From: an uncultured Alteromonadales bacterium
Lineage (GTDB): Bacteria; Pseudomonadota; Gammaproteobacteria; Pseudomonadales; Cellvibrionaceae
Assembly: GCA_937864365.1 (NCBI GenBank)
Contig: CALMJT010000228.1
Span: forward strand, 1 to 46,169
Direction: 5' to 3'
Length of the DNA: 46,169 nt
Shown: positions 1 through 9,488 of the stretch, in pieces
Layout: each line of letters opens with the position of its first letter
Numbering within the stretch: position 1 is the stretch's first letter
Notes under the pieces: model-generated
What the model saw: only the letters and a program-made list of their open reading frames with translations
Told to the model about the DNA's origin: nothing
Database searches by the model: none
Made by a program: the position numbers and the translations under genes

Positions 1-3000
1 AGGTTAGTCATAATTGTATCTGGTACAACATATGTGCTAATACCAGAACGTGATTGACCTTGTGTTGTCTGAGTTGTGGTTGTAATATCACGGCGATTGC
101 CGACCCAACCAGTATCTCCAACTGTTGTTGTTACACCGGTCCAGTTGGTCTGCCATTCATTCCAAACGGTACCAAGGGCATCCGTTTCGTTAATGATAGC
201 CAACATAGCATCATAGACACCTTCCTGGTCAACAATAACATCTGGACGACGAGTTGTATCTTTCCATTCATCTGAAGATGGAGAAAGTTCAATAGAACCA
301 ACCCAAGAGAATACGTTGAATGGGTTAACATTAATTACAGAAGACGCTTGTGATTGATCATAGAAAGAGATCTCATCATATGGAAGAGTTACAAGATCAC
401 CAGTCTTTTGCACATTAGTTGACAACGAAGAGTTATAAACTAAGCGAACGTTATCTTCTGCAAAGAGAGGACGAAGGGTTCTATTTGTACGATCAATAGA
501 AGCTCTAAATTCTTGGTCAGAAACATTACCTACGTTGTGTGAAGCAAATGAATCGACTAAGAAGCCAGATTTCAAACGCTGAGTCTGAGTTGTTGGATCA
601 ACAATCTGACGATCGGCTGCTTCTTTTTCCAGCAATGAAAGTGATGTATAGTATTCCAAACGATTGATACGTTTTTCAAGCTTACCAATGTCACGCATTG
701 TGTAACGCTTGTTATCAATCATAATTACACCGACCTCGCTTGGGTACTTAGTGTAAGCTGGAATATACAGGTTATAAAGAACCATCGAATCTTTTGGATC
801 TTCTGGTAGTTCTGGATTCAGAGAAGGAACACCTTTAGTAACACCAAAGTCGCCATCTTTATCCAGATAGATTTTGTCATAACGATTCAAATAGTATTGA
901 ACGTCAGTAGTAAATGTTGTCAGTGGTTCTGGGCAAACTACACGTGAAGCGCCAGTGCCAGAGAAGTCTTGACCTGCATTTGAAATGCGTGGGCGGAAGT
1001 CAATCGCAGAAGATAGTTCAATTGATTGACCAGTGTTCTTAGAAACAAAGGTAGGAATATCTTCATATTCAACCGGATTTCCATCAGAGTCAACCAAGTT
1101 AGAATATGAATCGACTGAGAAGAAGTCACCCGAACCCGCATGAGTAAAATACTCATACTTAACTAGCAAACGACCTGTTGGGCGGAAAGCAGTAGATGAT
1201 TTTAGTTTGATTCGGCAAAGATCATAGAAGTTATCTTTTTGACCGTTATCAAAGTCATAATACTCGGTAACAATCTGATCATTTGTCGTAGCATTCGTGC
1301 TCAAGTTAGAAGACATATACACAGCGATCAAACGATATCCATCAGCATGTCCAAGAACCATATCGGCGCTAGGAGTAGAAATTGGATATAGATCAACGTT
1401 AGGGGCGCCGGAAGTTGTCAGCGATTTTGACTTATGGTTCAATGAACGCTTAACACCAGCAATCAGTCGAACAGTTTCGCCGTCATATGAAGACAATCCA
1501 GAAATAATAGCAGATTGAGAACCTGACTGAATATTAACCTGTCCTGAAGATAGAGAAATAACTGTACCAGAGCTAGCTCCAGAAGCTACAGTCATAATCC
1601 AGTTTTCATCGTCATATGGCTCAAATAATTCTGATGTACCAACGGTAGCGAATGTTACCTGGCCAGCTGCAACAGTGCCTGATCCAACATCGCGGTTCAA
1701 GAAGTAGACATAGTTGAAGTTATCGGCAACGTCATCGGCCTGTGAGTCGCATGTCTTAACACGATCAAATGGTAATGGGAATACCATTGAGTTACGTGTA
1801 GGTTCTTGAATAACAGCTTTACCAGAAGAAAGAACAATATCAGCAACAAATTCTGGAGTTGAAGCAAGTTTGAAAGAACGAGCTGAGTCAAAGATTTGAC
1901 CAGAGTTCATTCTAACATCAAACAAATAGATTCTATATTTACCAGCACCTGCATAGACATAAGAACGTGCACGTGCATAACCAATGATAGATCCACCACC
2001 CGCAGTGGCTGAACGAATTTCCATCGAATTAAATGTGGAAATATCTGGAATACCATCTACGTTTGCAACTTCGATATAGTTACCAATCAACATTGGAACA
2101 GAAGCTGCTTCAAATAGAGCCACATCACGTGCTTTATCTACAGAGATATACTTTGTAGCAAGAGTTTCAATTTCATAACCACGAACATACGCTTTACCTG
2201 GCTCAAGACCAATAGCAAGCTTGGTTTCATCGCCTGGGTTATTAACATCGGTATGTTCACGAATGTTAGACAAGAATGGACGAACTGTATAGTTACCTGA
2301 TTCATCGAATGTACGACGAGCCAATGTCTCTTCAAGAACAGAATAATCAGTTGCTCGAACTTGCTGTTGTACTAATCCATCTTTAACACGAATTAGCAAT
2401 AGGAATTTTTCGATTTCAGTAAAACCAATTTCTTGTTTTACAAGCTTGGTTTTAATTTGATAACGGTGAGCGCCAGGAGCAGCATAGTTAGGAGATCCTG
2501 TCGCGTTATCATTTAAAGAAGAATCGCCGGCCGAAGTCTCAATAGATTCAATAACTTCAAGACCAATGTCATACGATGGATTCGTTGCATACTTGTCAAG
2601 AACGATTCGATCTTTCTGAACAATGACAAAGTGTCCTTCAATAAAGTAGATACCTTCATCAATAAACGCAATAGATCCAAGACCAGTAGTTTGAACAACA
2701 CCAGTGAATGAATCGACAGCGATTGTTTCGCCATCATTAAAAACTTTTTCTTCTAAATCGCCAGAGTTTTCATAGCGAACATACAGAGTTACCGGATCAG
2801 TGCCTTCAGCTTCAGCATATGCAACAACACGAGCCTTTAGACCAGTAGTAGCACCAACAAAAACTCTGTCAATTAGTTGTTCTAGATCTGCAGAATTTAA
2901 AGAAGTCATTTTCACATAATCAATCTTAGGATCGACTGTGGCATGACCAGGGATAACCATAGCACCTTCTTCAAATAGGTGTTTACCCACTGAAGTTACT

Positions 3001-3164
3001 TGGTTTTGTAGAATGGATTGAAGTTGAGTTAATTCACGCGACTGAACAGCATGTCCAGGACGGAATAGGATTCGATGATATTTTTCCTTAGGACTTAGAC
3101 CATCAACGCTTGTTGGAGTCTCAAAGTCGTCGTAGTAAGGCTCTACGTTAAACTTAATCGCCAT
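1..3164 (-). CDS. DUF4815-type virion adhesin/tail fibre protein (3' end outside window)
   Basis: An uninterrupted minus-strand frame runs from an ATG at 3164 to the left edge, at least 1,054 codons. The N-terminal 70 residues (motifs YYDDFETPTSVDGLSPKEKY and FRPGHAVQSRELTQLQSIL) are the conserved start of DUF4815 proteins, large structural proteins of marine T4-like phages thought to form fibres or adhesins on the virion. The rest is beta-rich, Ser/Thr/Gly-rich sequence typical of fibres. It follows the baseplate wedge genes, where T4 also keeps its fibre and short-tail-fibre genes. A host-recognition role is inferred; no receptor-binding tip can be judged because the C-terminus is missing. 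Confidence 0.85.
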   Translation of the reverse strand, partial: MAIKFNVEPYYDDFETPTSVDGLSPKEKYHRILFRPGHAVQSRELTQLQSILQNQVTSVGKHLFEEGAMVIPGHATVDPKIDYVKMTSLNSADLEQLIDRVFVGATTGLKARVVAYAEAEGTDPVTLYVRYENSGDLEEKVFNDGETIAVDSFTGVVQTTGLGSIAFIDEGIYFIEGHFVIVQKDRIVLDKYATNPSYDIGLEVIESIETSAGDSSLNDNATGSPNYAAPGAHRYQIKTKLVKQEIGFTEIEKFLLLIRVKDGLVQQQVRATDYSVLEETLARRTFDESGNYTVRPFLSNIREHTDVNNPGDETKLAIGLEPGKAYVRGYEIETLATKYISVDKARDVALFEAASVPMLIGNYIEVANVDGIPDISTFNSMEIRSATAGGGSIIGYARARSYVYAGAGKYRIYLFDVRMNSGQIFDSARSFKLASTPEFVADIVLSSGKAVIQEPTRNSMVFPLPFDRVKTCDSQADDVADNFNYVYFLNRDVGSGTVAAGQVTFATVGTSELFEPYDDENWIMTVASGASSGTVISLSSGQVNIQSGSQSAIISGLSSYDGETVRLIAGVKRSLNHKSKSLTTSGAPNVDLYPISTPSADMVLGHADGYRLIAVYMSSNLSTNATTNDQIVTEYYDFDNGQKDNFYDLCRIKLKSSTAFRPTGRLLVKYEYFTHAGSGDFFSVDSYSNLVDSDGNPVEYEDIPTFVSKNTGQSIELSSAIDFRPRISNAGQDFSGTGASRVVCPEPLTTFTTDVQYYLNRYDKIYLDKDGDFGVTKGVPSLNPELPEDPKDSMVLYNLYIPAYTKYPSEVGVIMIDNKRYTMRDIGKLEKRINRLEYYTSLSLLEKEAADRQIVDPTTQTQRLKSGFLVDSFASHNVGNVSDQEFRASIDRTNRTLRPLFAEDNVRLVYNSSLSTNVQKTGDLVTLPYDEISFYDQSQASSVINVNPFNVFSWVGSIELSPSSDEWKDTTRRPDVIVDQEGVYDAMLAIINETDALGTVWNEWQTNWTGVTTTVGDTGWVGNRRDITTTTQTTQGQSRSGISTYVVPDTIMTN

Positions 3165-3176
3165 ATTTAATTACCC

Positions 3177-4511
3177 TTAGAATTCAAGAACAAGTTTGAT
3201 AGTTTCGATCTGGTCAGAAGCACGGTTAACGGCTGTTCTATTTTCAAGGAAGATAACTTCGCCAGAATAAGGTTGTACTTCAGGTGTATGAACTGCTGTA
3301 ATATCTTGGCCAGATCCAGTATCACCAACAACACGAACATTATCTGCAGCTGTGAATTGAATAAAGCCAGTGTCTTCGGTGTGGTGATAACGAATAATAC
3401 CATTCACTGCATCATATGCATCAACAATACCTTTAGCACCAGTTACAGTACCTTCAATTGTTGAGTCTGCTGGGAATGTTCCACCAAGTTGAACATCCAA
3501 TGAATATGTTGCTGAAAGTGTTTCAGCAGTAGAAACTGTTGTTGTGCCATAATTATATGGGTTACGAACAACACCAATTTGACGGAAGTCATTGCCAACA
3601 ATAAAGTCGCCTTGACCATCATCATAAACCAAACGAACGTTGATGGTTGCATAGTGTGCACGAAGATCTTGTCTTGGGTCAGCGCCAAATCCATTTGTAG
3701 GACTCATTACTGCATGAGCAACTGCACCAGTACCACCTCCGCCAGAGATTTTAATCTTAGCTTGTGTATAACCAGAACCTGCGTTTGTTACTGTAATCTT
3801 TGTAATTGCACCACCTGAAACTGTGGCTGTTGCCGTAGCGCCTGTACCATTACCTTCAATTTGAATAGTTGGTGCTGAGGTATAACCGGTACCAGATGAA
3901 GATACCTTAATGTTATAAATCGCGCCAGATACAGCGTTTTGCTGAACGTCCCATTGGTTACGAAGAGCAGCATCGGCAGATACGCCTGGATCAGACTCTA
4001 AGTAGCGAACTGGAATAAAGGCAGATGTCAAGAACTTGTTAGAGTCATCAGTTGAAACCGTGTACAAGTATTTCCAAATATAACCATCAGCAGAAGAATA
4101 GTCAATAATACCATTGGTCTGAACACCAGCGATATCAGGGTTCTTTGTCGAAATCCCGCCAGATTTCAAGCAAAGATAAACGTTGTTGTTATCCGAAATA
4201 ACATAATATGCTTTGCTCGCTAGGTTAGCATCACGATCATCATATTCGGCATATGTTGTACCTGAGATCCATTGATAACGTGGTGTTGCATAGACCACAT
4301 CAGTGTCTGTAATTTGCTTAAGCGCAGTCATACGTTGCCATGCATCGGTATTGTATGAATACGTATTGTCATATGGAACGTCTGGGCTTGTTTCTGAATC
4401 CCATTCTTCAGAGCGACCAATAAACAAGTAATAACTTGAATTATTGATCACATCATCTACTAATTTCTTAGCAGCATTTAATCTAAACTGTGTTGTAACG
4501 ATGGCGGTCAT
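3177..4511 (-). CDS. 8: baseplate wedge subunit gp8
   Basis: This 444-residue protein matches T4 gp8 at both ends. The N-terminus has the [14 protein letters not shown] and [11 protein letters not shown] blocks, the middle has [13 protein letters not shown], and the C-terminus has [15 protein letters not shown] and [16 protein letters not shown] ending in a KLVLEF tail. gp8 is a wedge protein that joins gp7 and gp10 in the baseplate periphery. It is about 110 residues longer than T4 gp8. The extra length includes a Gly-rich beta insert at about residues 195-275 with repeated GxGYT and GxGTGA units, a feature I recall from marine relatives. It lies between the gp7-position gene and the fibre gene in a late operon. 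Confidence 0.88.
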   Translation of the reverse strand: MTAIVTTQFRLNAAKKLVDDVINNSSYYLFIGRSEEWDSETSPDVPYDNTYSYNTDAWQRMTALKQITDTDVVYATPRYQWISGTTYAEYDDRDANLASKAYYVISDNNNVYLCLKSGGISTKNPDIAGVQTNGIIDYSSADGYIWKYLYTVSTDDSNKFLTSAFIPVRYLESDPGVSADAALRNQWDVQQNAVSGAIYNIKVSSSGTGYTSAPTIQIEGNGTGATATATVSGGAITKITVTNAGSGYTQAKIKISGGGGTGAVAHAVMSPTNGFGADPRQDLRAHYATINVRLVYDDGQGDFIVGNDFRQIGVVRNPYNYGTTTVSTAETLSATYSLDVQLGGTFPADSTIEGTVTGAKGIVDAYDAVNGIIRYHHTEDTGFIQFTAADNVRVVGDTGSGQDITAVHTPEVQPYSGEVIFLENRTAVNRASDQIETIKLVLEF

Positions 4512-4532
4512 TTAAAAACTCCTGAGAGGTTA

Positions 4533-5741
4533 TTAGCTAATATCGATCTGAACATTGATCTTGTTCTTAATAGTTTTATTTATAGCATCTTGAAAGGTGA
4601 AGCTTCCAATATTATTCATCAAATCATTAATGATAAATTTATTTCTTTCCCAATATAAAGCTTGAGCTGCGATGTTATTAACACCTTTTCTATTCTCAAG
4701 ACCTATTGTTATATATGATGCCATTTGATTGTTGCGTGTCTTAACAAATGAAGCGCCACCATCAATAGCAGGAATAATGATTGGGAATGGAAGACCACCG
4801 ATTTGATAACCAGGCTGACGCAATGGAGTTGCTTGACCGAGCGTATCAAGGAATAGAAGAATTTCACCGAAGAAAATAAATCCTGCTGGATGTACTAATC
4901 GGTTGAAAGCGTTTTTCCATACATCTGTGTTAGTACCAGTTCTTAGAACGTATGAGAACTTTTGATAAAAGAATGAATCTTGAATTTTCTTATAGTCAGA
5001 AATAAATCCATCATTGGTTGAGAATGAACCATCACGGTAAATTTCTACAACATCACCATCTTCTAAATTAACATCAAATGTTAAGAAATAATCGAGCTTA
5101 CTTGTTGTATTATTTACTTTAACTTCTGCCTTAAAGTCGGTGCGATGTACTCCATTTACGAATACAATAGGGTTATCATAAATCAAAGCACGGCCATTGA
5201 CATCTTCGCCAAAAATAATATTTGGAATTAAGCCTTGTTCAGTATACCATTGAGTAGAAATATTATACGTGAATAATGGAGAGTAACCATCTGGGTTAGC
5301 AATGATAGCTTCTCTCTGAGAATACCATTTGCCATCCGATGGGATAAACATATCTTCTTTAGGGAAATAAATTTCAACATCATCATTGTACAAAATTCTA
5401 AAGAAAGCTTTAATAGAATCAGGCGTACCGCGTGAACGATAAAATTCAGTAATTCGTTTATAGAAAATACGTGGATCAGCAGCAAACTGACGTGGAATAG
5501 GAGCACCAACTTCTTTTTGAAGTTGCTCTAAGAATTCAGATTCAACGCGATCAATGTCGCGTTGAATGTCTACTGTATTAAGATGATGCCCAGCACCATT
5601 AATATGCTCTAAGAAGTCAGCATAATTTTTAAATGCTGCAACTAATTCTGGGTAATTAGCCGAAACATGCTCTGGAAGCAATTCATCAATGATGGATTTT
5701 AAAATCAATCCATCATCAAACTGATCTAACGTATATGCCAT
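4533..5741 (-). CDS. baseplate wedge/tail protein in the gp7 position
   Basis: The 402-residue product begins MAYTLDQFDDGLILKSIIDE and carries the conserved stretches RDIDRVESEFLEQLQKEVG and YKRITEFYRSRGTPDSIKAF near residues 60-115. This N-terminal domain is shared by wedge-associated proteins of marine T4-like phages. Its place between gp6 (upstream, 2-nt gap) and gp8 is that of T4 gene 7, but T4 gp7 is over 1,000 residues and I see no firm similarity. A wedge role is therefore inferred from position and co-transcription. The alternative is a tail protein unrelated to gp7 that replaced it. Confidence 0.6.
   Translation of the reverse strand: MAYTLDQFDDGLILKSIIDELLPEHVSANYPELVAAFKNYADFLEHINGAGHHLNTVDIQRDIDRVESEFLEQLQKEVGAPIPRQFAADPRIFYKRITEFYRSRGTPDSIKAFFRILYNDDVEIYFPKEDMFIPSDGKWYSQREAIIANPDGYSPLFTYNISTQWYTEQGLIPNIIFGEDVNGRALIYDNPIVFVNGVHRTDFKAEVKVNNTTSKLDYFLTFDVNLEDGDVVEIYRDGSFSTNDGFISDYKKIQDSFFYQKFSYVLRTGTNTDVWKNAFNRLVHPAGFIFFGEILLFLDTLGQATPLRQPGYQIGGLPFPIIIPAIDGGASFVKTRNNQMASYITIGLENRKGVNNIAAQALYWERNKFIINDLMNNIGSFTFQDAINKTIKNKINVQIDIS
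4577..4584 (-). promoter_or_regulatory. possible T4-type late promoter for gp8
   Basis: The octamer TATAAATA reads on the minus strand inside the 3' end of the upstream gene, about 66 nt before the gp8 start. It is an exact match to the T4 late -10 element, but the region is AT-rich and it lies in coding sequence, so chance is possible. Confidence 0.35.
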
Positions 5742-5743
5742 AC

Positions 5744-7606
5744 TTAGTGCCTTGGTGTTGTAGTGTAATCAATACCAGCTGATGTACCACCAGTAATCAT
5801 GGTATCAATTTCACCTTGAACAATACATTCATCAACAAGAATATTCAACAATTCATTTCTCTTTGGAGCCAGATCATTTGATTCTGGCTTAACAGTAACT
5901 TCAATATAATCGCCGGCAATCGAAGATGGATTAAATCCTAATAGAACAATAAGACCATTTTCTTCTTCTACGTATCCAATGTCTGTGTTCAAAATACGCT
6001 CATTTGAACCAGCCCCAGAAATAATTTGAACACGACGTGTGCCATCTGTATTTAATCTATCTCTTAATGTACATGTTTGTCCGAGGTAGGTAAATTCAGT
6101 GGTTGTAATAATCTGCTCAGAGGATGATGTAGAATAGAGTTTAGAAGAAAATTGAATATCGTATCGACGTTCAACATTTATCGTTGGTACAAATCTTTTC
6201 TTCATGAATACTCGAACAGTCGAGTTAATGATAGAAATATCAGAGTTATCAATTGTGGACTGAACATTAGAATGACGGAATACACCATCAAAACGTTTTA
6301 GTTCATTATTGTTATACGCACGAATCGATTCACGAGCAATAATACCCAGAGCATCGCTCGATAGGTTTGTCAAGTTAGGGTTATACTTAAAGAAACATTC
6401 CAAATAAATGTATGTGTAATTAGGATCAACAATGGTTGGAGTAATCGAAACTACGTTCTTTGGTTTTAAGTATTGACCAATAATAAGTTCTTTATCAAGT
6501 GGAGTTAATACTTCAGCATCTTTTGGTTTAATAGAAATATAGACCTTACCATAATCAGGAGGTGTATTATCTTCTCCACCCCATACCGCGATAGCATCGA
6601 TGTTTGGATATGAATTTAGAATAATAGCTTTATAGTCATCAGGTGTAACGGCTCGGTTTTGAGTAACAAATCCAAGTGGAGCATTAAACTTAATAGAATT
6701 AATATCTTCACGTGAAGATCCACCAATCGCTTTTTGGACTGTAGTTACTGTTGCATCTGAGTTACCTTGAATGGTATCTGAAAGAGCAAACTTAGTTGCG
6801 CCGTTAGCTGCATCATTATCAGTAACAATATAATTTAGTTCAATGATGTTTCCATTGTTTGGTTTATTACCAATAACATCATCGCCAAAGTAAATTTCAT
6901 AAAGACCATCATAGCCTTCTTGCAAGAAATATACTTTTGAATCTGCGTTAATAGAAGTAATATCAGTTGCTCGAGTATATGTCTCAACAACAGATGAAGT
7001 TGAAGATTCTTTAACTGTAACAACAAGAGAAGACGTAACTACATTTTCATATGGGATAATAAAACGTTCTGCTGTTGCTTCATCAAATACATATTGAGTA
7101 GATTTAAACTGACCCTGAAGCAATTTAATATTTTCAAATAGGTATTGGCCGGCAGTATTTCTAACAATTGTAGTTGTGGTATCATTAACAAATGTATATG
7201 TGGTACCATTAATAATTGTCGAGAATTGAGTTCCCTTGAGCATAGTCATAGGAATATAGTTACCATCAATATCCGTAACGTTAATTGGATTATTAATTAG
7301 AACATTTACATATGCAGTTGGAGCATATGATGAACGTGGAACATATCCTAGAAGTTTAGCATGAGAAACAACCGATTGACGTAGCTGGGCAGAGTCAAGG
7401 AAAGTTTCATTCATTGCTAAGTTGGCGTTTAAAGCATTGAAGTGCGTAATATACACAAATGCATCGAGCAGCGTATTAACTGCTGAACCTTCAAAGTTTA
7501 AATCTTTAAGAGTGTCGTTCTCTGAAAGAAAAGAAATGAGACTCGACTTAATAGCCGCAAAGTCCATTTCTGAGACGTTAAGTCGTTTGGTTTTATCTGT
7601 GCTCAT
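5744..7606 (-). CDS. 6: baseplate wedge subunit gp6 (baseplate J family)
   Basis: This is a 620-residue homologue of T4 gp6, the wedge protein that forms the iris-like ring around the baseplate hub. The N-terminal region (LRQSVVSHAKLLGYVPRSSY, near residues 92-115) is the typical gpJ/gp6 segment. The central part has FGDDVIGNKPNNGNIIELNY and the J-like stretch APLGFVTQNRAVTPDDYKAI. The start overlaps the gp25 stop in an ATGA junction, so the two wedge proteins are translationally coupled, as in many contractile tail systems. The length is close to T4 gp6 (660). Confidence 0.93.
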   Translation of the reverse strand: MSTDKTKRLNVSEMDFAAIKSSLISFLSENDTLKDLNFEGSAVNTLLDAFVYITHFNALNANLAMNETFLDSAQLRQSVVSHAKLLGYVPRSSYAPTAYVNVLINNPINVTDIDGNYIPMTMLKGTQFSTIINGTTYTFVNDTTTTIVRNTAGQYLFENIKLLQGQFKSTQYVFDEATAERFIIPYENVVTSSLVVTVKESSTSSVVETYTRATDITSINADSKVYFLQEGYDGLYEIYFGDDVIGNKPNNGNIIELNYIVTDNDAANGATKFALSDTIQGNSDATVTTVQKAIGGSSREDINSIKFNAPLGFVTQNRAVTPDDYKAIILNSYPNIDAIAVWGGEDNTPPDYGKVYISIKPKDAEVLTPLDKELIIGQYLKPKNVVSITPTIVDPNYTYIYLECFFKYNPNLTNLSSDALGIIARESIRAYNNNELKRFDGVFRHSNVQSTIDNSDISIINSTVRVFMKKRFVPTINVERRYDIQFSSKLYSTSSSEQIITTTEFTYLGQTCTLRDRLNTDGTRRVQIISGAGSNERILNTDIGYVEEENGLIVLLGFNPSSIAGDYIEVTVKPESNDLAPKRNELLNILVDECIVQGEIDTMITGGTSAGIDYTTTPRH

Positions 7607-8028
7607 CTTAATCTCTCAACGATAAATGATACGGTTTCTTGTCTTTCTTCTGGAGAAAGAATTGTAATATCTAATGTAATTGCTAAAGCATTTCTATATG
7701 AAAGATCTTCAACATCAACGGTTTCAACTCTTACACGTGGCTCATGGTTTTTCAAAGAATTTTTAATAACCGATTCAATTGCGGCATGTAGAGCCGGTGT
7801 ATAATTCTCAAACAAGTAAGCTCTAAGGTTACCACCAAAAGAAGGATTGAATGGTCTTTCACCATGATTGGTTAAAAGAATATTCAAGACAGATTGCTTA
7901 ACTGCCTCAACGTCTTTCTTTAAAGCAAGATCACCCGTGTTTGGATTGATGATGAATCTAAAATCCAAATCTGTGTATACTGTTTGCCGAGCTCGAATAC
8001 CCGGATTTGATGTGTTTGTTGTAGCCAT
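7603..8028 (-). CDS. 25: baseplate wedge subunit gp25 (GPW/gp25 lysozyme-like fold)
   Basis: The 141-residue protein has the family core: DLDFRFIINPNTGDLALKKD, then VKQSVLNILLTNHGERPFNP, the FGGNLRAYLFE block and a C-terminal ITILSPEERQETV strand. gp25 is the most conserved contractile-tail wedge protein; it binds gp6 and triggers sheath assembly. The ATG at 8028 is preceded by TATAAATA after exactly five bases, with no Shine-Dalgarno sequence between, which suggests that a leaderless late message could start at this gene. It ends in an ATGA overlap with gp6. Confidence 0.95.
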   Translation of the reverse strand: MATTNTSNPGIRARQTVYTDLDFRFIINPNTGDLALKKDVEAVKQSVLNILLTNHGERPFNPSFGGNLRAYLFENYTPALHAAIESVIKNSLKNHEPRVRVETVDVEDLSYRNALAITLDITILSPEERQETVSFIVERLR

Positions 8029-8033
8029 ACCGT

Positions 8034-8041
8034 TATTTATA
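8034..8041 (-). promoter_or_regulatory. T4-type late promoter, TATAAATA, five bases before gp25
   Basis: TATAAATA on the minus strand is separated from the gp25 ATG by ACGGT. In T4 late promoters transcription starts six bases after this octamer, so the predicted +1 is the A of the ATG. Confidence 0.6.
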
Positions 8042-8043
8042 CC

Positions 8044-8343
8044 TTATCCACCAGCGAATACATTAGATGATCCACCTGTAATTGACCCTGCATCAGTTGA
8101 ATCTCCTACTCGTGCAATAGGAATTCCATTAACAAATACCGTTGAAGAACCTACATTAATAACCGCTGAATGAGGAACGCATACAGGACCGGAAGGAATT
8201 GTATGAGGAGCTACAGGATCTCCTTGTCTCTCAACACCAATACCATTTGCAAATACATTTGTTGATGGACCAATGACTGTCGATGTTGCATCGCATCCAT
8301 GACCTGTGGAGCATGGATCTCCATTACGTGCTACTGCCGGCAT
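8044..8343 (-). CDS. PAAR-repeat tail spike tip protein (gp5.4-like)
   Basis: The 99-residue product consists of PAAR-like repeats: VARNGDPCSTGHGC, then GVERQGDPVAPHTIPSG with CVPHSA, and GIPIARVGDSTDAG, each followed by a VFxNG hairpin. PAAR proteins form a small cone, with a metal held by His and Cys residues, that caps the gp5 beta-helix spike and pierces the outer membrane. The candidate ligands His14, Cys16, His47 and Cys56-His58 are visible. It sits between the M15 peptidase and gp25 in the hub/spike gene block, which supports this role. Confidence 0.88.
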   Translation of the reverse strand: MPAVARNGDPCSTGHGCDATSTVIGPSTNVFANGIGVERQGDPVAPHTIPSGPVCVPHSAVINVGSSTVFVNGIPIARVGDSTDAGSITGGSSNVFAGG

Positions 8344-9473
8344 TATACAAACTCATTTGTAATTGTGTTGCCTTTAGACACCATAGTCAACACTTGGTTT
8401 TTGTTGTCAGCAATGTCATAAGCAATATGCAATAGGTACTGATTGTTTTGATAGCGACCAGGATATTCCAAGATAAATTGTCTAAATTCAGGAACAATAG
8501 ATCTAATCTGATTTGCGCGTGCAATTAGTTCATCTTTACTCTTTACATTAGTGAATGTAAAATCACATGCACATCCACGATAATGATCTGATGAACCTTT
8601 GTTTCTACGTGGAACATATGATCCACTCTTTAATTCGACATGCTCAGATCTAAAGCCATGTGTAATCACCAAGTCTGGGAATGCATCTTTAATTGGTGAC
8701 ATTACTTCATCAGCCAATCGCTCTAAATTGTCCGTAATCTGAGCAACCGATAGACCATATATGTCTGACTGCTTTTGAACAGTATATGGAATTCTATTAC
8801 CAGTAGTTAAGTGCGCAAGAGTAACAGATCCAGACCCAGTTGGTGCCGGAGTTTTTGGAGGAGCTGTTTCTGGATAAAGAGTAGGCGCAGGTTCTGCAGT
8901 ACCAAAGTAGATATTTTCTCTTTGCGTTACAACTTCAGGCTGTGTCTTCTCAACAATTACTGGTTCTGCATCTGCCGATGGCTGTGTAGACTCTTCATTT
9001 TTTAATGCAGGTTTTCCATCAGGTCCTTCTTTGACGTTTGGAATAGAATCACATAAAGATTCCAATGAGCCAATAGGATCATTTAAGAATGAAGATATTT
9101 TACCAATGATTTCATCAATATCATCCACAGCATCTTTATAGTATTCTCTAAATTCATCTAATGATTTTTGAAAATCGCCTGATGCCTGCGATAGTGGATT
9201 TAAGGCTTTCGCGAGTAATAGCTGAAAATCCGTACGCATATCACGTGGGATTTTAATAGAACTCAGAGCACCATTCAAAGCATCCTGAGCCGCTGCAATT
9301 CCAGCTTCAATTTCGCCAATAGCATCATCAATCTTTCCATTGATATCATTCAAAGCTTCAGAGATTTTATTATTCATCTCATCTTGAGCTTCTTGAATTT
9401 TCTTAAGCAGATCGTTCTCGCCGCACTTAGGCATAGAACTTAAAGCCGCTGTGAATTCGTCTAATAGAGCCAT
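8343..9473 (-). CDS. tail-associated M15-type peptidoglycan peptidase with coiled-coil N-terminus
   Basis: The 376-residue protein has three parts. Residues 1-135 are helical and Ala/Asp/Glu-rich with a coiled-coil look. Residues 145-215 are a Pro/Thr/Glu-rich linker. Residues 220-376 resemble the M15 (D-Ala-D-Ala carboxypeptidase/endopeptidase) fold: FPDLVITHGFRS, then SxHxxGxAxD at 295-304 with His297 and Asp304 as two zinc ligands, and His349 in LLHIAYD as the likely third. It lies between gp5 and the PAAR gene. The gp5 here lacks the T4 lysozyme domain, so this protein probably supplies the wall-cutting activity of the tail tip. Catalysis is inferred from the motif. Confidence 0.72.
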   Translation of the reverse strand: MALLDEFTAALSSMPKCGENDLLKKIQEAQDEMNNKISEALNDINGKIDDAIGEIEAGIAAAQDALNGALSSIKIPRDMRTDFQLLLAKALNPLSQASGDFQKSLDEFREYYKDAVDDIDEIIGKISSFLNDPIGSLESLCDSIPNVKEGPDGKPALKNEESTQPSADAEPVIVEKTQPEVVTQRENIYFGTAEPAPTLYPETAPPKTPAPTGSGSVTLAHLTTGNRIPYTVQKQSDIYGLSVAQITDNLERLADEVMSPIKDAFPDLVITHGFRSEHVELKSGSYVPRRNKGSSDHYRGCACDFTFTNVKSKDELIARANQIRSIVPEFRQFILEYPGRYQNNQYLLHIAYDIADNKNQVLTMVSKGNTITNEFV

Positions 9474-9488
9474 GTTGTTTTCTCTTTA

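Noticed and set aside
3273-3464. Small plus-strand open frames opposite the baseplate genes
   Set aside because: They are antisense to well-supported late genes and lack ribosome binding sites and family signals.
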